A DNA stretch of 64,000 nt, taken from contig VGCH01000014.1 in NCBI GenBank assembly GCA_016870115.1, forward strand, positions 20,765 to 84,764, read 5' to 3'. Under the pieces are notes generated by a model, which was not told the origin of the DNA, searched no databases, and was given only the letters and a program-made list of their open reading frames with translations. Position 1 is the first letter of the stretch, and each line of letters starts with the position of its first letter. The position numbers and the translations under genes were made by a program. Source of the stretch: Alphaproteobacteria bacterium (GTDB lineage: Bacteria > Pseudomonadota > Alphaproteobacteria > Reyranellales > Reyranellaceae). Positions 1 to 8,524 of the stretch are shown here, one piece after another.

Positions 1-1
1 T

Positions 2-259
2 GGCATTCTGGCAGGCATCACGCGGGCGACAGTGAAGACGATCTGCGACTCCCTCCAGCTCAAGCTGGTCGAGCGGCCCTTTTCGCTCGCCGAGGCGAAG
101 CGCGCGCGTGAGGCTTTCCTGTCGAGTGCGACCTCATTCGTCACGCCGATCGTGGGCATCGACGACACGACGGTCGGTGACGGCAAGCCCGGCCCGGTTG
201 GGCGTCGGCTGCGCGAGGAGTATCTCCGCCACGCCGGGACCGGCGATCGCGTGACATGA
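2..259 (+). CDS. Class IV PLP aminotransferase (D-amino-acid/branched-chain type), C-terminal end
   Basis: The left edge of the window cuts this gene; only the last 85 residues are present, reading in frame from base 2. The segment SSATSFVTPIV followed by ID and GDGKPGPV matches the C-terminal end of fold-type IV aminotransferases of the D-alanine aminotransferase family, where the loop helps hold the PLP phosphate and substrate. The stop overlaps the ATG of the next gene (ATGA), so the two are probably translationally coupled. An aminotransferase of this kind just before hfq-hflX is a common alphaproteobacterial order, often downstream of ntrYX. Substrate specificity cannot be read from this fragment. 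Confidence 0.75.
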   Translation, partial: GILAGITRATVKTICDSLQLKLVERPFSLAEAKRAREAFLSSATSFVTPIVGIDDTTVGDGKPGPVGRRLREEYLRHAGTGDRVT

Positions 260-906
260 CACGGCGCGCGCGGCCGAAGGCGGTCTTGTTCGACTGGGAC
301 AACACCCTCGTCGACACCTGGCCGATCATCGTCGAGTGCTATCGCGACACCTTTGTCGCGCTGGGTCGCGACCCATGGACCTCCGACGAGGTGAAGGCGC
401 GCGCGCATGGGTCATTGCGCGACCTGTTTCCGGCGCTGTTCGGGGGCGAAGCAGTCCGTGCAGAGCAGGTCTTCTACGAGACCTTCCACCGCATCCATCT
501 GGAGCGGCTTGCGCCGCTCCCGGGCGCCGCCGCGGTGGTCGAGCGGCTGGCGGGTGAGGGGCTGCTGGTCGGCGTCGTCAGCAACAAGGTGGGCGACAAT
601 CTGCGCACCGAAGTCGCTCATCTCGGCTGGTCGCGCTGGCTCAACCCGGTGATCGGTGCGCGCGACGCGCGGCGCGACAAGCCGGCACCCGATCCGATCC
701 TGATGGCGCTCGCTGGATCGGGCATCGCGCCGGCGGAATGCTGGATGGTAGGAGACACCCCGGCCGATCTGGCCAGCGCGAAGGCGGCGGGCTGCCAGCG
801 CGTTCTCGTCGGCGGGCCGGATCGATTACCCGACAGCTTTGTGGAGTATGAGCCGCTTCTGCGCGCCCGCGATTGCCATGCGCTCATGGCATTGCTTTGG
901 GAGTGA
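256..906 (+). CDS. HAD-superfamily hydrolase, phosphoglycolate phosphatase-like
   Basis: A 216-residue haloacid-dehalogenase-fold phosphatase. Motif I is D13-W-D15-N-T17, with the nucleophile and general acid aspartates. Motif II is the serine in VVSNK, the conserved lysine lies in RRDKPAPDP, and the metal-binding motif is GDTPADLASAKAAG. The helical cap between motifs I and II is the type found in Gph/PGP-like enzymes. The start overlaps the stop of the aminotransferase, so it is the second gene of the same unit. Phosphoglycolate or another small phosphate ester is the likely substrate; the sequence alone does not decide. Confidence 0.85.
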   Translation: MTRRARPKAVLFDWDNTLVDTWPIIVECYRDTFVALGRDPWTSDEVKARAHGSLRDLFPALFGGEAVRAEQVFYETFHRIHLERLAPLPGAAAVVERLAGEGLLVGVVSNKVGDNLRTEVAHLGWSRWLNPVIGARDARRDKPAPDPILMALAGSGIAPAECWMVGDTPADLASAKAAGCQRVLVGGPDRLPDSFVEYEPLLRARDCHALMALLWE

Positions 907-1004
907 ACCGACCCCATATTTGGGGCAACTGAGGTGCGGCGACTGCGCCGCATCCCCCGCCATCGGGTTCGCGCCAGGTGGATGCCACGCAAGAGGCCAA
1001 GAAC

Positions 1005-1253
1005 ATGAGCGAAAAAGTCCAAAACGTTCAGGACGTGTTCCTGAACTACCTTCGCAAGAACAAGACGCCCGTCACCATCTTTCTGGTCAACGGCGTGAAG
1101 CTGCAGGGAATTGTCACATGGTTCGACAATTTCTCGGTCCTGCTGCGTCGCGATGGTCACTCGCAGCTTGTCTACAAGCACGCGATCTCGACCATCATGC
1201 CGGTCACGCCCGTGCAGCTGTTCGATGGCGACAAGGCGGAAGACCAGGCCTGA
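1005..1253 (+). CDS. hfq: RNA chaperone Hfq
   Basis: An 82-residue Sm-like protein that forms a hexameric ring and pairs small RNAs with mRNAs. The Sm1 region ([20 protein letters not shown]), the linker [13 protein letters not shown] and the Sm2 region ending in YKHAISTI are all present, with the Y-K-H signature of the proximal RNA-binding pore. I chose the ATG at 1005 because AAGAGG lies just upstream (991-996) and known Hfq proteins begin this way; a GTG at 978 is also in frame but adds an atypical leader. The next gene, hflX, follows within two bases of the stop. Confidence 0.97.
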   Translation: MSEKVQNVQDVFLNYLRKNKTPVTIFLVNGVKLQGIVTWFDNFSVLLRRDGHSQLVYKHAISTIMPVTPVQLFDGDKAEDQA

Positions 1254-1254
1254 G

Positions 1255-2589
1255 TTGAGCGACGACGAGAAGCCGGAGCGCAAGCGGCAGAAGCCGGTCG
1301 ACGCGATCGCGCGCGCCACCACGACTGCGGTGCTGTGCGTGGTCGATGCGGCCGCGCGACGCGACGTCGGCGCGCGCGCTCCCGACGCGAAGCTTGCGGA
1401 GTCGGTAGGGCTCGCCGGGGCGATCCAGCTCGATGTGGTCTGGGCCGACGCCGTGGTCCTGCGACGTACGACGCCCGCGACTCTGATCGGCAAAGGCACG
1501 GTGGAAACTCTGAAGTCGGTCGTCGAGGACAATGAGATCGGGCTGGTGATCGTCGACGCCCGACTGACACCGGTTCAACAGCGTAACCTGGAGAAGGAAT
1601 GGTCGACCAAGGTGATCGACCGGACCGGATTGATTCTCGAGATCTTTGGTGCCCGCGCACGTACCCATGAGGGACGCCTCCAGGTCGAGTTGGCGGCGCT
1701 TGAGTACCAACGCGGGCGACTGGTCCGGTCGTGGACCCATCTCGAGCGCCAACGTGGCGGCTTCGGCTTCATGGGCGGCCCCGGTGAGTCGCAGATCGAG
1801 ATCGACCGCCGCCTGATCGGCGAGCGCATCGTGCGGATCCGTACCGATCTCCAGTCGGTGCGGCGCACGCGAGCCATCAACCGTGGCGGTCGCCGCAAGG
1901 CACGCCTGCCGACAGTGGCGTTGGTGGGCTACACCAACGCCGGCAAGTCAACTCTGTTCAACCGCCTGAGTGGCGCCGGCGTGCTTGCCAAGGATCTGCT
2001 GTTTGCCACGCTCGATCCGACAATGCGATCGGTGCGCTTGCCCAATGGCAAGGAGTGCGTTTTCTCCGACACGGTTGGGTTCATCTCGGAGTTGCCGACG
2101 CAGCTGGTTGCCGCTTTTCGGGCGACACTTGAGGAAGTGACCGAGGCCGATCTGGTGTTGCACGTGCGCGACGTTGCGCACCCCGACAGCGAACGCCAGG
2201 CCCGCGACGTCGAGGCTGTGCTAGCGGAGCTGGGGGGTGAGGGGCCTCCTATGTTGGAGGTTCTGAACAAGGTTGACCTGCTGGCGCCAGACGCGCGCGC
2301 GGTGCTTGAGGCGCAGGCCGCGATCGGCGCCGAGCGCGACCGCCGCTTCACCGTATCGGCGGTGACAGGTGAGGGGATCGACGGGCTTCTCTCGGCGATC
2401 GCGCAGACCCTGAATGAGGCGGCACGCCCGCGCGAGGTCGCGGTCCCCGCCGGCGACGGCGCGACCATCGCCTGGCTCTACCGCCATGGCGAGGTGCGGC
2501 AACGGCGCGACGAGGGCGAGACCGCGATCCTCACGGTGGCGCTGGACGAGGCGGCCTCGGCCCAGCTCGATCGCCGGCTCGCGCGTTGA
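1255..2589 (+). CDS. hflX: Ribosome-associated GTPase HflX
   Basis: A translational GTPase that binds 50S or 70S ribosomes and can split stalled ribosomes. The N-terminal HflX domain ends with GGPGESQIEIDRR. It is followed by the G domain: P-loop GYTNAGKS at about residues 225-232, DTVGF (G3) and NKVD (G4). Translation probably starts at the TTG at 1255, two bases after the hfq stop, giving 444 residues, a normal length. The open frame continues upstream through hfq in another frame, but that part has no family similarity. The stop codon overlaps the -35 box of the groES promoter. Confidence 0.95.
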   Translation: MSDDEKPERKRQKPVDAIARATTTAVLCVVDAAARRDVGARAPDAKLAESVGLAGAIQLDVVWADAVVLRRTTPATLIGKGTVETLKSVVEDNEIGLVIVDARLTPVQQRNLEKEWSTKVIDRTGLILEIFGARARTHEGRLQVELAALEYQRGRLVRSWTHLERQRGGFGFMGGPGESQIEIDRRLIGERIVRIRTDLQSVRRTRAINRGGRRKARLPTVALVGYTNAGKSTLFNRLSGAGVLAKDLLFATLDPTMRSVRLPNGKECVFSDTVGFISELPTQLVAAFRATLEEVTEADLVLHVRDVAHPDSERQARDVEAVLAELGGEGPPMLEVLNKVDLLAPDARAVLEAQAAIGAERDRRFTVSAVTGEGIDGLLSAIAQTLNEAARPREVAVPAGDGATIAWLYRHGEVRQRRDEGETAILTVALDEAASAQLDRRLAR

Positions 2590-2615
2590 CAGGCGCCGGC
2601 CGCGCTTTCTATAGA
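2586..2615 (+). promoter_or_regulatory. Sigma-70-like promoter for groES
   Basis: TTGACA at 2586-2591 and TATAGA at 2610-2615 are separated by 18 bases. The -35 box overlaps the last codons of hflX. A ribosome-binding site GGGAG (2633-2637) lies 7 bases before the groES ATG. I see no CIRCE inverted repeat of the HrcA type, which would be expected for a heat-shock groESL operon. Confidence 0.6.
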
Positions 2616-2644
2616 AGGCAGGTCAGCGAATCGGGAGAAAACTC

Positions 2645-2932
2645 ATGAAATTCAGCCCCTTGCACGACCGTATTCTGGTCAAGCCGGTGGACGCCGAGAC
2701 CAAGACCAAGGGTGGCATCATTATCCCCGACACCGCGCAGGAAAAGCCGATGCAGGCTGACGTGGTGGCTGTCGGTAAAGGCCGCCGCTTGGAAGACGGC
2801 CGGCTGGTCCCAATCGGCGTGAAGGTCGGCGACCGCATCCTCTACGGCAAGTGGTCGGGCACCGAGGTCAAGCTCGCGGGTGTCGACCACGTGATCCTGA
2901 AGGAAGAGGATCTCTTCGGCGTCGTCGGGTGA
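2645..2932 (+). CDS. groES: Co-chaperonin GroES (Cpn10)
   Basis: A 95-residue Cpn10 protein that caps the GroEL barrel. It begins [15 protein letters not shown], contains the mobile-loop region [17 protein letters not shown] that contacts GroEL, and ends in the usual [11 protein letters not shown]. Length is normal. No groEL follows; the stop codon overlaps the GTG start of an inositol-phosphatase-like gene. The gene has its own near-consensus promoter. It may serve a groEL elsewhere or be a second copy. Confidence 0.96.
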   Translation: MKFSPLHDRILVKPVDAETKTKGGIIIPDTAQEKPMQADVVAVGKGRRLEDGRLVPIGVKVGDRILYGKWSGTEVKLAGVDHVILKEEDLFGVVG

Positions 2933-3765
2933 GCCTCGCTGACGACCAGGCGCTCGGTCAGGCCGTCGAGGCCCTGATCCGGGATGTGGCGGCGAGCGAG
3001 ATCGCGCCGCGTTTCGGTACACTCGCCAAGGGCGAGATCAGCGAGAAAAAGCCGGGCGACTATGTCACGGTCGTCGACGCGGCCGCCGAGCGCCGCCTGA
3101 CCGCGGGCTTGCTTGCGCTGACCCCGGACGTTCCGGTGGTGGGCGAGGAGGCCGTCGAAAGCGATCCCGGATTGCTGGAACTCGTGCGTCAACCCTCCGC
3201 GAGCTGTTGGATCGTCGATCCGCTGGATGGCACGGCCAACTTCGCGAGTGCGACGCCGATCTATGCCGTGATCGTCGCGCTGATGCGAAACGGCCGAACC
3301 GAGGCCGGCTGGATCTACGATGTGCCGGGCGATCGCATGGCAAGTGCCTGGCGCGGGCGCGGTGTGTTGCGGTCGGGGCGGGCGGTCCCACCGGACGCGG
3401 CACGGACGGGGCGCCGCGGCTATGTCGGTTACAAGATCAAGCGCACCTTCGACCGCCACTTGGTCGGCGAGGGCAGTGGCGATTTCGGTGAGGTCACCAC
3501 GATGGGCTGCGCCGGTGTGGAGTATCTCGATCTGCTGGATGGACGCGCCGACTATTGCCTCTATCGCATCACCAAACCCTGGGACCACGCCGCCGGCGCT
3601 CTCATGATGGAGGAGGTGGGTGGCGGGGCGCTTGCGTTCGACGGCGGCAGCTACGCGCCCGGGCAAGGCCGGGAGGCGGGCCTGTTGGCGTCGCCGCAGA
3701 CGCGGACCCTGACCGAGCTGCATCCTCACGTGTCGGCGCTCGCCCGCGCGTTGACGTCGGGTTGA
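2929..3765 (+). CDS. Inositol monophosphatase family protein
   Basis: A 278-residue member of the Mg-dependent, Li-sensitive phosphatase family (inositol monophosphatase, CysQ, histidinol-phosphatase types). Metal-binding signatures are GEEAVES, the core DPLDGTANF, and [15 protein letters not shown] near the C-terminus. I place the start at the GTG at 2929, which overlaps the groES stop (GTGA); the longer open frame from 2851 reads through groES in another frame. The exact substrate (inositol phosphate, histidinol phosphate or 3',5'-bisphosphonucleotide) is not resolved. It converges on mazG with a 15-base gap. Confidence 0.87.
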   Translation: MSLADDQALGQAVEALIRDVAASEIAPRFGTLAKGEISEKKPGDYVTVVDAAAERRLTAGLLALTPDVPVVGEEAVESDPGLLELVRQPSASCWIVDPLDGTANFASATPIYAVIVALMRNGRTEAGWIYDVPGDRMASAWRGRGVLRSGRAVPPDAARTGRRGYVGYKIKRTFDRHLVGEGSGDFGEVTTMGCAGVEYLDLLDGRADYCLYRITKPWDHAAGALMMEEVGGGALAFDGGSYAPGQGREAGLLASPQTRTLTELHPHVSALARALTSG

Positions 3766-3780
3766 GAGCCTAGGGTCGCT

Positions 3781-4581
3781 CTAGCCGCGCTCAGCCTTCT
3801 TGGCCTCTTCCCAATAGCGATCCATCTGATCGAGCGAGGCTTCACCTGGTTCGTGACCCGTTTCGGCAATCCGGCGCTCGACATGCCGGAACCGGCGCTC
3901 GAACTTGTCGTTGGTCGCGCGCAGGGCTGCCTCGGGGTCAATCTTGCAGTGTCGCGCCAGATTGGCGACGGCGAACAGCACGTCGCCCAACTCGTCCTGG
4001 ACCCTGACCGGATTTGCCGTGCCGGCGTCAATCTCGTGGCGCAGTTCGGCAAGTTCCTCGGCGATCTTGGCGAACACCGGACCGATCTCGGGCCAGTCGA
4101 ACCCGACCCGAGCGGCGCGCTTCTGGAGCTTTTCGGCGCGGATCAGAGCGGGGAGGGCGCGGGCGACACCCGCCAGGGCGCTGCTGTCGGGCTTAGCGGC
4201 GCGCTCCGCGGCCTTTCGGCTTTCCCAATGCGCCGTCTGGGCCTCGGCGGTGGCGATCTCAGCCGAGCCGAAGACATGGGGGTGCCGGTCGATCATCTTG
4301 GCCGCGATCGCTGCCGCCACCTCGTCAAAGGTGAAGGCGTCGCGCTCGGTGGCTATCTGGCTGTGATAGACGACCTGCAGCAGGAGGTCGCCCAGCTCCT
4401 CGCGCAGCGCCGGCATATCGTCATTCTGGATGGCGTCCGCGACCTCGTACGCTTCCTCGAGTGTGTAGGGCGCGATGGTCTGGAACGTCTGCTCAAGGTC
4501 CCAGGGGCAGCCGGTGACCGGCGTCCGCAGCGCCTTCATGACGGCGAGGAGCCTAGGGATCGGTTCGCTCGGCAGGTCCAT
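3781..4581 (-). CDS. mazG: Nucleoside triphosphate pyrophosphohydrolase MazG
   Basis: A 266-residue all-alpha NTP pyrophosphohydrolase that hydrolyses NTPs and dNTPs to monophosphates and PPi. Both MazG repeats are present. The first has LEEAYEVADAI and EELGDLLLQVVYHS; the second has EELAELRHEI and DELGDVLFAVANLARH. These carry the Mg-binding E-E-x-x-E/D pattern. The length matches the tandem-domain E. coli type. It is the last gene of the minus-strand run and is preceded by an AT-rich spacer with a perfect palindrome. Confidence 0.95.
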   Translation of the reverse strand: MDLPSEPIPRLLAVMKALRTPVTGCPWDLEQTFQTIAPYTLEEAYEVADAIQNDDMPALREELGDLLLQVVYHSQIATERDAFTFDEVAAAIAAKMIDRHPHVFGSAEIATAEAQTAHWESRKAAERAAKPDSSALAGVARALPALIRAEKLQKRAARVGFDWPEIGPVFAKIAEELAELRHEIDAGTANPVRVQDELGDVLFAVANLARHCKIDPEAALRATNDKFERRFRHVERRIAETGHEPGEASLDQMDRYWEEAKKAERG

Positions 4582-4611
4582 GGGCCCGTCCTCTAAGTTG
4601 ACTATTGTCGT

Positions 4612-4625
4612 ATAATATATATTAT
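4612..4625. repeat. Perfect 14-bp AT palindrome upstream of mazG
   Basis: ATAATATATATTAT is its own reverse complement. TTGTC two bases to its left and GACAA immediately to its right extend the dyad to about 26 bases. It sits in an AT-rich island (4595-4660) that contrasts strongly with the GC-rich surroundings, between the stop of the secreted-protein gene and the mazG start. It could be an operator, part of a mazG promoter, or a remnant of a terminator. Confidence 0.5.
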
Positions 4626-4660
4626 GACAACTAACGGATATATCATTTAACTCAAGATAT

Positions 4661-5365
4661 TCAGTGAACTTTCAAAGAGTCCTTGAGCAACGCGAGCAGC
4701 CGCACGGCGCGGTCGCCTTCCGCCTCCGGCACGCCGAGCGTGAGGAGAATGCCCTCCTTGCCGCTTCCCGGCGCCGGCACAACAAGGTCGAGCACGGTTC
4801 GACGGCCGCCGGAGTCGCCCGAACTCGGCGGCACATTCTCGAAAACGATCAGGAACGAGCCATCCGCGAGTTTCCGCGCCCGGCCGCGCACGCCCGGCCG
4901 CCGCGCCTGAATGGCGCCAACCTTCGATGCCGCGTAGTGTTCGGCATCCCGCACGCCCTCGAAGGCAAAATCGATGCGCCAGACCAGCAGGCGCCAGCCT
5001 CGGGCAGCAAACGTGGCCACACCCCGCTCCCAGTCCTCGCGCGCGGTCCATCCCAGCGGGATGCCCACCTCTGCCTTCACCGCATCGAAACGGACGCGAG
5101 CGAAACCGCCACTCTGGTCGATCCCGAGGACCCGTGCGGGTTTGTCATCCTGCGCATTGCCGGCCTGGTCAGCCGCTTGGCCCAGGCTGGCTCCATTGTC
5201 CGCGATGCCGAAGTCGCTGAATGTCGCGCCGGCGGCATCGAGCTTGCCTTGGGCCCAGGCTGGAACCGCGCCGAAGGCCAGCAGCCCGGCTAGAAGTGCC
5301 CGACGGCCGAAGCCGGACTCCGTTTGTTCAGGTTTACATGGTAGATAAGAAATATAGCCTAACAT
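4661..5365 (-). CDS. Secreted protein of unknown function
   Basis: A 234-residue protein I do not recognise. The N-terminus has an arginine pair followed by a hydrophobic run and an Ala-x-Ala site (GRRALLAGLLAFGAVPAWAQ, about residues 20-39), consistent with export; the RR pair resembles a Tat signal, though not a strict one. The mature part is mixed alpha/beta in character with several Trp residues and no cysteine pair or catalytic motif I can name. The ATG at 5365 is the only good start. The start region (5330-5395) and the 3' flank are AT-rich, unlike the body of the gene. It lies between the metallo-beta-lactamase gene and mazG on the same strand. Confidence 0.7.
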   Translation of the reverse strand: MLGYISYLPCKPEQTESGFGRRALLAGLLAFGAVPAWAQGKLDAAGATFSDFGIADNGASLGQAADQAGNAQDDKPARVLGIDQSGGFARVRFDAVKAEVGIPLGWTAREDWERGVATFAARGWRLLVWRIDFAFEGVRDAEHYAASKVGAIQARRPGVRGRARKLADGSFLIVFENVPPSSGDSGGRRTVLDLVVPAPGSGKEGILLTLGVPEAEGDRAVRLLALLKDSLKVH

Positions 5366-5375
5366 GTTGATTAAT

Positions 5376-6155
5376 TTACTTGTTATGTATCTCTAGAATC
5401 ATGCCATCGTGGCATGGAGCTACATGTTCCGGCGTCATCGCGTCGAGCTGCGCATAGTCCATGTCGACATGCAGGTTGGTGAGATACGCCCGCTCGGGCT
5501 TCACGCGCGCGATCCACTCGAGCGCGAGATCGAGATGGGCGTGGGTTGGATGCGGCTTGTAGCGCATCGCATCGACAACCAGGATCCGAACGCCCATCAG
5601 GGTCGCCAGCGAGGCTTCCGGCAATCCGACCACGTCGTTGGCATAGCCGAACGCGCCAAAGCGGAAGCCGAGCGAGGGCACGAAGCCATGGTCCTGCTGG
5701 AAGGGGATCACCGGCACGCCCGCAGCCTGGAAGGGCCCGTCGATCGTCTGCAGGCGATAAAGGGGATTGTAGAAGCCTCCCGGCTCGCCGTCGAAGCAGT
5801 AACCAAAACGCCGTCGCAGGATCCCGCTCGTGCGGGCGTCAGCCCAAGCTTCGATCGGCCCTCCGCGCAGAACGAGCGGGCGCACGTCGTCGATCCCGTT
5901 GACCTGGTCGGCGTGATCGTGCGTCCAGATCACCGCGTCGAGGCCATCAACCCGAGCATCGATCAACTGCTCGCGGAGGTCCGGCGAGGTGTCGACCAGG
6001 ATGCGACGGCCTCCCTCTTCCACCAGGATGGAGCAGCGGCGGCGGCGATTGCGGGGATCGTCTGAGCGAGCTGCCCCCCAGTCGCCCCGGCCACCGGCCC
6101 CGCCGATCCGCGGCACGCCGCCGGAGGTGCCGCAGCCCAGAATGGTCACGCGCAC
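5376..6155 (-). CDS. MBL-fold metallohydrolase (PhnP/PqqB-like phosphodiesterase family)
   Basis: A 259-residue metallo-beta-lactamase-fold protein. It starts VRVTILGCGTSGGVPRIGG, the usual beginning of PhnP-like cyclic phosphate phosphodiesterases. It has the metal motif THDHADQVNGIDDVR, VDTSPDLREQ, and later conserved segments QDHGF, VVDAMRY and HAHLD. The last position of H-x-H-x-D-H is Q here instead of H. I chose GTG 6155 (GTG 6149, giving a GTGA overlap with the tatD stop, is possible); the longer open frame is antisense-like noise over tatD. It follows metG and tatD, an order frequent in alphaproteobacteria. Confidence 0.83.
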   Translation of the reverse strand: MRVTILGCGTSGGVPRIGGAGGRGDWGAARSDDPRNRRRRCSILVEEGGRRILVDTSPDLREQLIDARVDGLDAVIWTHDHADQVNGIDDVRPLVLRGGPIEAWADARTSGILRRRFGYCFDGEPGGFYNPLYRLQTIDGPFQAAGVPVIPFQQDHGFVPSLGFRFGAFGYANDVVGLPEASLATLMGVRILVVDAMRYKPHPTHAHLDLALEWIARVKPERAYLTNLHVDMDYAQLDAMTPEHVAPCHDGMILEIHNK

Positions 6156-6934
6156 TGCGAGCGGTCCGTCTTGCTGAACAGCCGGAAGAAGTTGTCGGCG
6201 GTGGCGTCGGCCAGCCGCTCGACACTGACGCCCTTCAGCTCCGCCACCTTCGCGGCCGTATGGCTGACGAAGGCGGGTTCGTTGGTCTTCCCCCGGCGCG
6301 GGACCGGAGCGAGGTAGGGCGCGTCGGTCTCGATCAGCAGCCGGTCCAGCGGCACGTCGCGAACGATCCCGCGCAACTGCTCTGCCGACTTGAAGGTCAC
6401 GATCCCCGAAATCGAGATCGAGAGACCGAGGGCCAGGGCCCGGGCCGCGACCTCTGGTCCCGAGCTGAAGCAATGGATCAGTCCGGGAAAGGCGCCGCGT
6501 GCGTGCTCTTCCTCAAGGGTCTGCGCTGTTTCGTCATCGGCGTCGCGCGTGTGGACGATCAGCGGCAAGCCGGTCGCGCGCGATGCCGCGATGTGGGCAC
6601 GGAAGCTGTCGCGCTGGGCCTCGCGGGGGCTGTGCTCGTAGAAATAGTCGAGACCCGTCTCGCCGATGCCCACGACCCGGGGATGGGCCGCTTCGGCAAT
6701 CAACCGGTCGGGCACGGACTGCCCCTCTTCCGCCGCTTCGTGCGGATGGACGCCGACGCTGCACCAGACATTGGCGTGCCGTTCGGCGATCCCGCGCACC
6801 GCGGCAAAGCGATCGAGGCGCGTGCCGATCGTCAGCATGCCCCGGACGCCCGCCGTCCGCGCGCGCGCGAGGATCCCTGCCTCGTCGGCAGCCAGTTCCG
6901 GAAAATCGAGATGGCAGTGACTGTCGATCAGCAT
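6146..6934 (-). CDS. TatD-family metal-dependent DNase
   Basis: A 262-residue TIM-barrel metallohydrolase of the TatD/YcfH type. It begins MLIDSHCHLDF (H-x-H metal ligands), then has GIGETGLDYFY, the HTRDAD segment, LIHCFSSG, and LLIETDAPYLAP with the catalytic aspartate. The start at 6934 is set by this N-terminal signature and lies one base after the metG stop. The 28 extra residues of the open frame read through metG and are not part of it. Proposed roles are 3'-5' DNA exonuclease activity and quality control; the partner metG order is widely conserved. Confidence 0.93.
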   Translation of the reverse strand: MLIDSHCHLDFPELAADEAGILARARTAGVRGMLTIGTRLDRFAAVRGIAERHANVWCSVGVHPHEAAEEGQSVPDRLIAEAAHPRVVGIGETGLDYFYEHSPREAQRDSFRAHIAASRATGLPLIVHTRDADDETAQTLEEEHARGAFPGLIHCFSSGPEVAARALALGLSISISGIVTFKSAEQLRGIVRDVPLDRLLIETDAPYLAPVPRRGKTNEPAFVSHTAAKVAELKGVSVERLADATADNFFRLFSKTDRSQCA

Positions 6935-6935
6935 T

Positions 6936-8486
6936 TCAGCCCGCCGGTTTGGGCTCGATGTGCCGCGGGAACACGCCGCTGGGTGTTGGCAACTCCCGAC
7001 CCGCCGGCAGCTCGACATCGAAGGCCGCGAAATCGCGTTTGTCGGCCGGAACGCCCAGCTGATCGAGGATGCGTGCCGTCGAGCCCGGCATGAAGGGTTG
7101 GACGAGGAGCGTTACCCGTCGGATCGCGTCCATCAGGACCCAGAGAACCGTGTCGCGCCGCGCCGGATCTGTCTTGGCGAGGGCCCAGGGTGCCTGGGCA
7201 TCGACGTAGCGGTTGGCATCGGCAATCGTTTCCCACAAACCGATGAGCGCGCGATGCAGTGCCTGCTCCTCGAACTCATCCCGAAGCGTCGCGAGCAGTG
7301 AGCGCGCGCGCCCCAGTAGGGCCTCGTCCGCCTCGGTCGCGGGACCGCGCGCCGGCACGCGGCCATTGCAGTTCTTGGCCACGATCGAGAGCGTGCGCTG
7401 GCAGAGATTGCCGTAGGCATTGGCCAGGTCGCTATTGATCCGGCCGATCAGCGCCCGCCTGTTGAAGTCGCCGTCGGCGCCGAATGGCACTTCGCGTAAC
7501 AGAAAATAGCGGACCTGATCGAGGCCATATTCGCCAACCAGCGCCACCGGATCGATCGCGTTGCCGAGCGACTTGGAGATTTTCTGGCCCTCGTTGGTCC
7601 ACCAGCCATGCGCGTAGACGCGCCTGGGTGGTGCGACGCCGGCGGCCATCAGGAAGGCCGGCCAGTAGACCGTATGGAAGCGGATGATGTCCTTGCCCAC
7701 GACATGCAGGTCCGCCGGCCAGAAGCGCGCCAGGCGATGGGTCGTGTCGGGGTAGCCGCATTCGGTGATGTAGTTGGTGAGCGCGTCGAGCCAGACATAC
7801 ATCACATGCTTGGGATCGCCCGGCACCGGAACGCCCCACTTGAAGCTCGTGCGCGACACCGAGAGATCCTGCAGGCCCGAGCGCACGAAGCTCAGCACCT
7901 CGTTGCGCCGGCTCTCGGGCGCGATAAAGCGCGGATTGGCTTCATAGTACGCGAGCAGTCGCTCGCCCCAGGCCGAGAGCCGGAAGAAGTACGACGGCTC
8001 CTCGACCCACTCGACCTCAGCGCCGCTCGCGGTGGCGCGTCGGGCGCCATCGGGACCTTTCTCTGTCTCACTCTCGGCGTAGAAGGCCTCGTCGCGCACG
8101 GCGTACCAGCCGGCGTACTTGCCTTCGTAGATGTCGCCGGCCGCCTTCAACTTTTCCCAAAGCGCCTGGCACGCGGCGCGGTGGCGCGCCTCCGTGGTAC
8201 GGATGAAACCATCGGGGCTGAAGCCCATGGTCCCGACCAGGGAGCGAAAGGTCTCGCTGACCTTGTCGGCGTAGGCCTGCGGGCCCATGCCGGCCGCTGC
8301 GGACGACTTCTCGATCTTCTGGCCATGCTCGTCGGTGCCGGTCAGGAAATGCACGTCGTAGCCGTCGAGTCGCTTGAAGCGGGCGATCGCGTCACACGCG
8401 AGACTCGTGTAGGCGTGCCCGACGTGCGGCACGTCGTTCACGTAGTAGATCGGCGTCGTCACATAGAAGGGTCGCTTGTCCGACAT
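6936..8486 (-). CDS. metG: Methionine--tRNA ligase
   Basis: A 516-residue class I aminoacyl-tRNA synthetase charging tRNA-Met. The HIGH-type motif is PHVGHAYT at about residues 20-27 and the KMSKS-type loop is KISKSLGNAIDP. The anticodon-binding helical domain follows, and there is no C-terminal EMAP-like dimerisation domain, a short form common in alphaproteobacteria. The ATG at 8486 begins MSDKRPFYVTTPIYYVND, the expected start. It lies 38 bases downstream of holB. Confidence 0.97.
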   Translation of the reverse strand: MSDKRPFYVTTPIYYVNDVPHVGHAYTSLACDAIARFKRLDGYDVHFLTGTDEHGQKIEKSSAAAGMGPQAYADKVSETFRSLVGTMGFSPDGFIRTTEARHRAACQALWEKLKAAGDIYEGKYAGWYAVRDEAFYAESETEKGPDGARRATASGAEVEWVEEPSYFFRLSAWGERLLAYYEANPRFIAPESRRNEVLSFVRSGLQDLSVSRTSFKWGVPVPGDPKHVMYVWLDALTNYITECGYPDTTHRLARFWPADLHVVGKDIIRFHTVYWPAFLMAAGVAPPRRVYAHGWWTNEGQKISKSLGNAIDPVALVGEYGLDQVRYFLLREVPFGADGDFNRRALIGRINSDLANAYGNLCQRTLSIVAKNCNGRVPARGPATEADEALLGRARSLLATLRDEFEEQALHRALIGLWETIADANRYVDAQAPWALAKTDPARRDTVLWVLMDAIRRVTLLVQPFMPGSTARILDQLGVPADKRDFAAFDVELPAGRELPTPSGVFPRHIEPKPAG

Positions 8487-8524
8487 CGCCTCGCTCCGGC
8501 CCGCCGCCCCGCCGCTGCGCGGGT

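Noticed and set aside
1111..1254. Extension of the hflX frame upstream through hfq
   Set aside because: It lies in an alternative frame of hfq and lacks HflX similarity; the TTG at 1255 gives the normal N-terminus.
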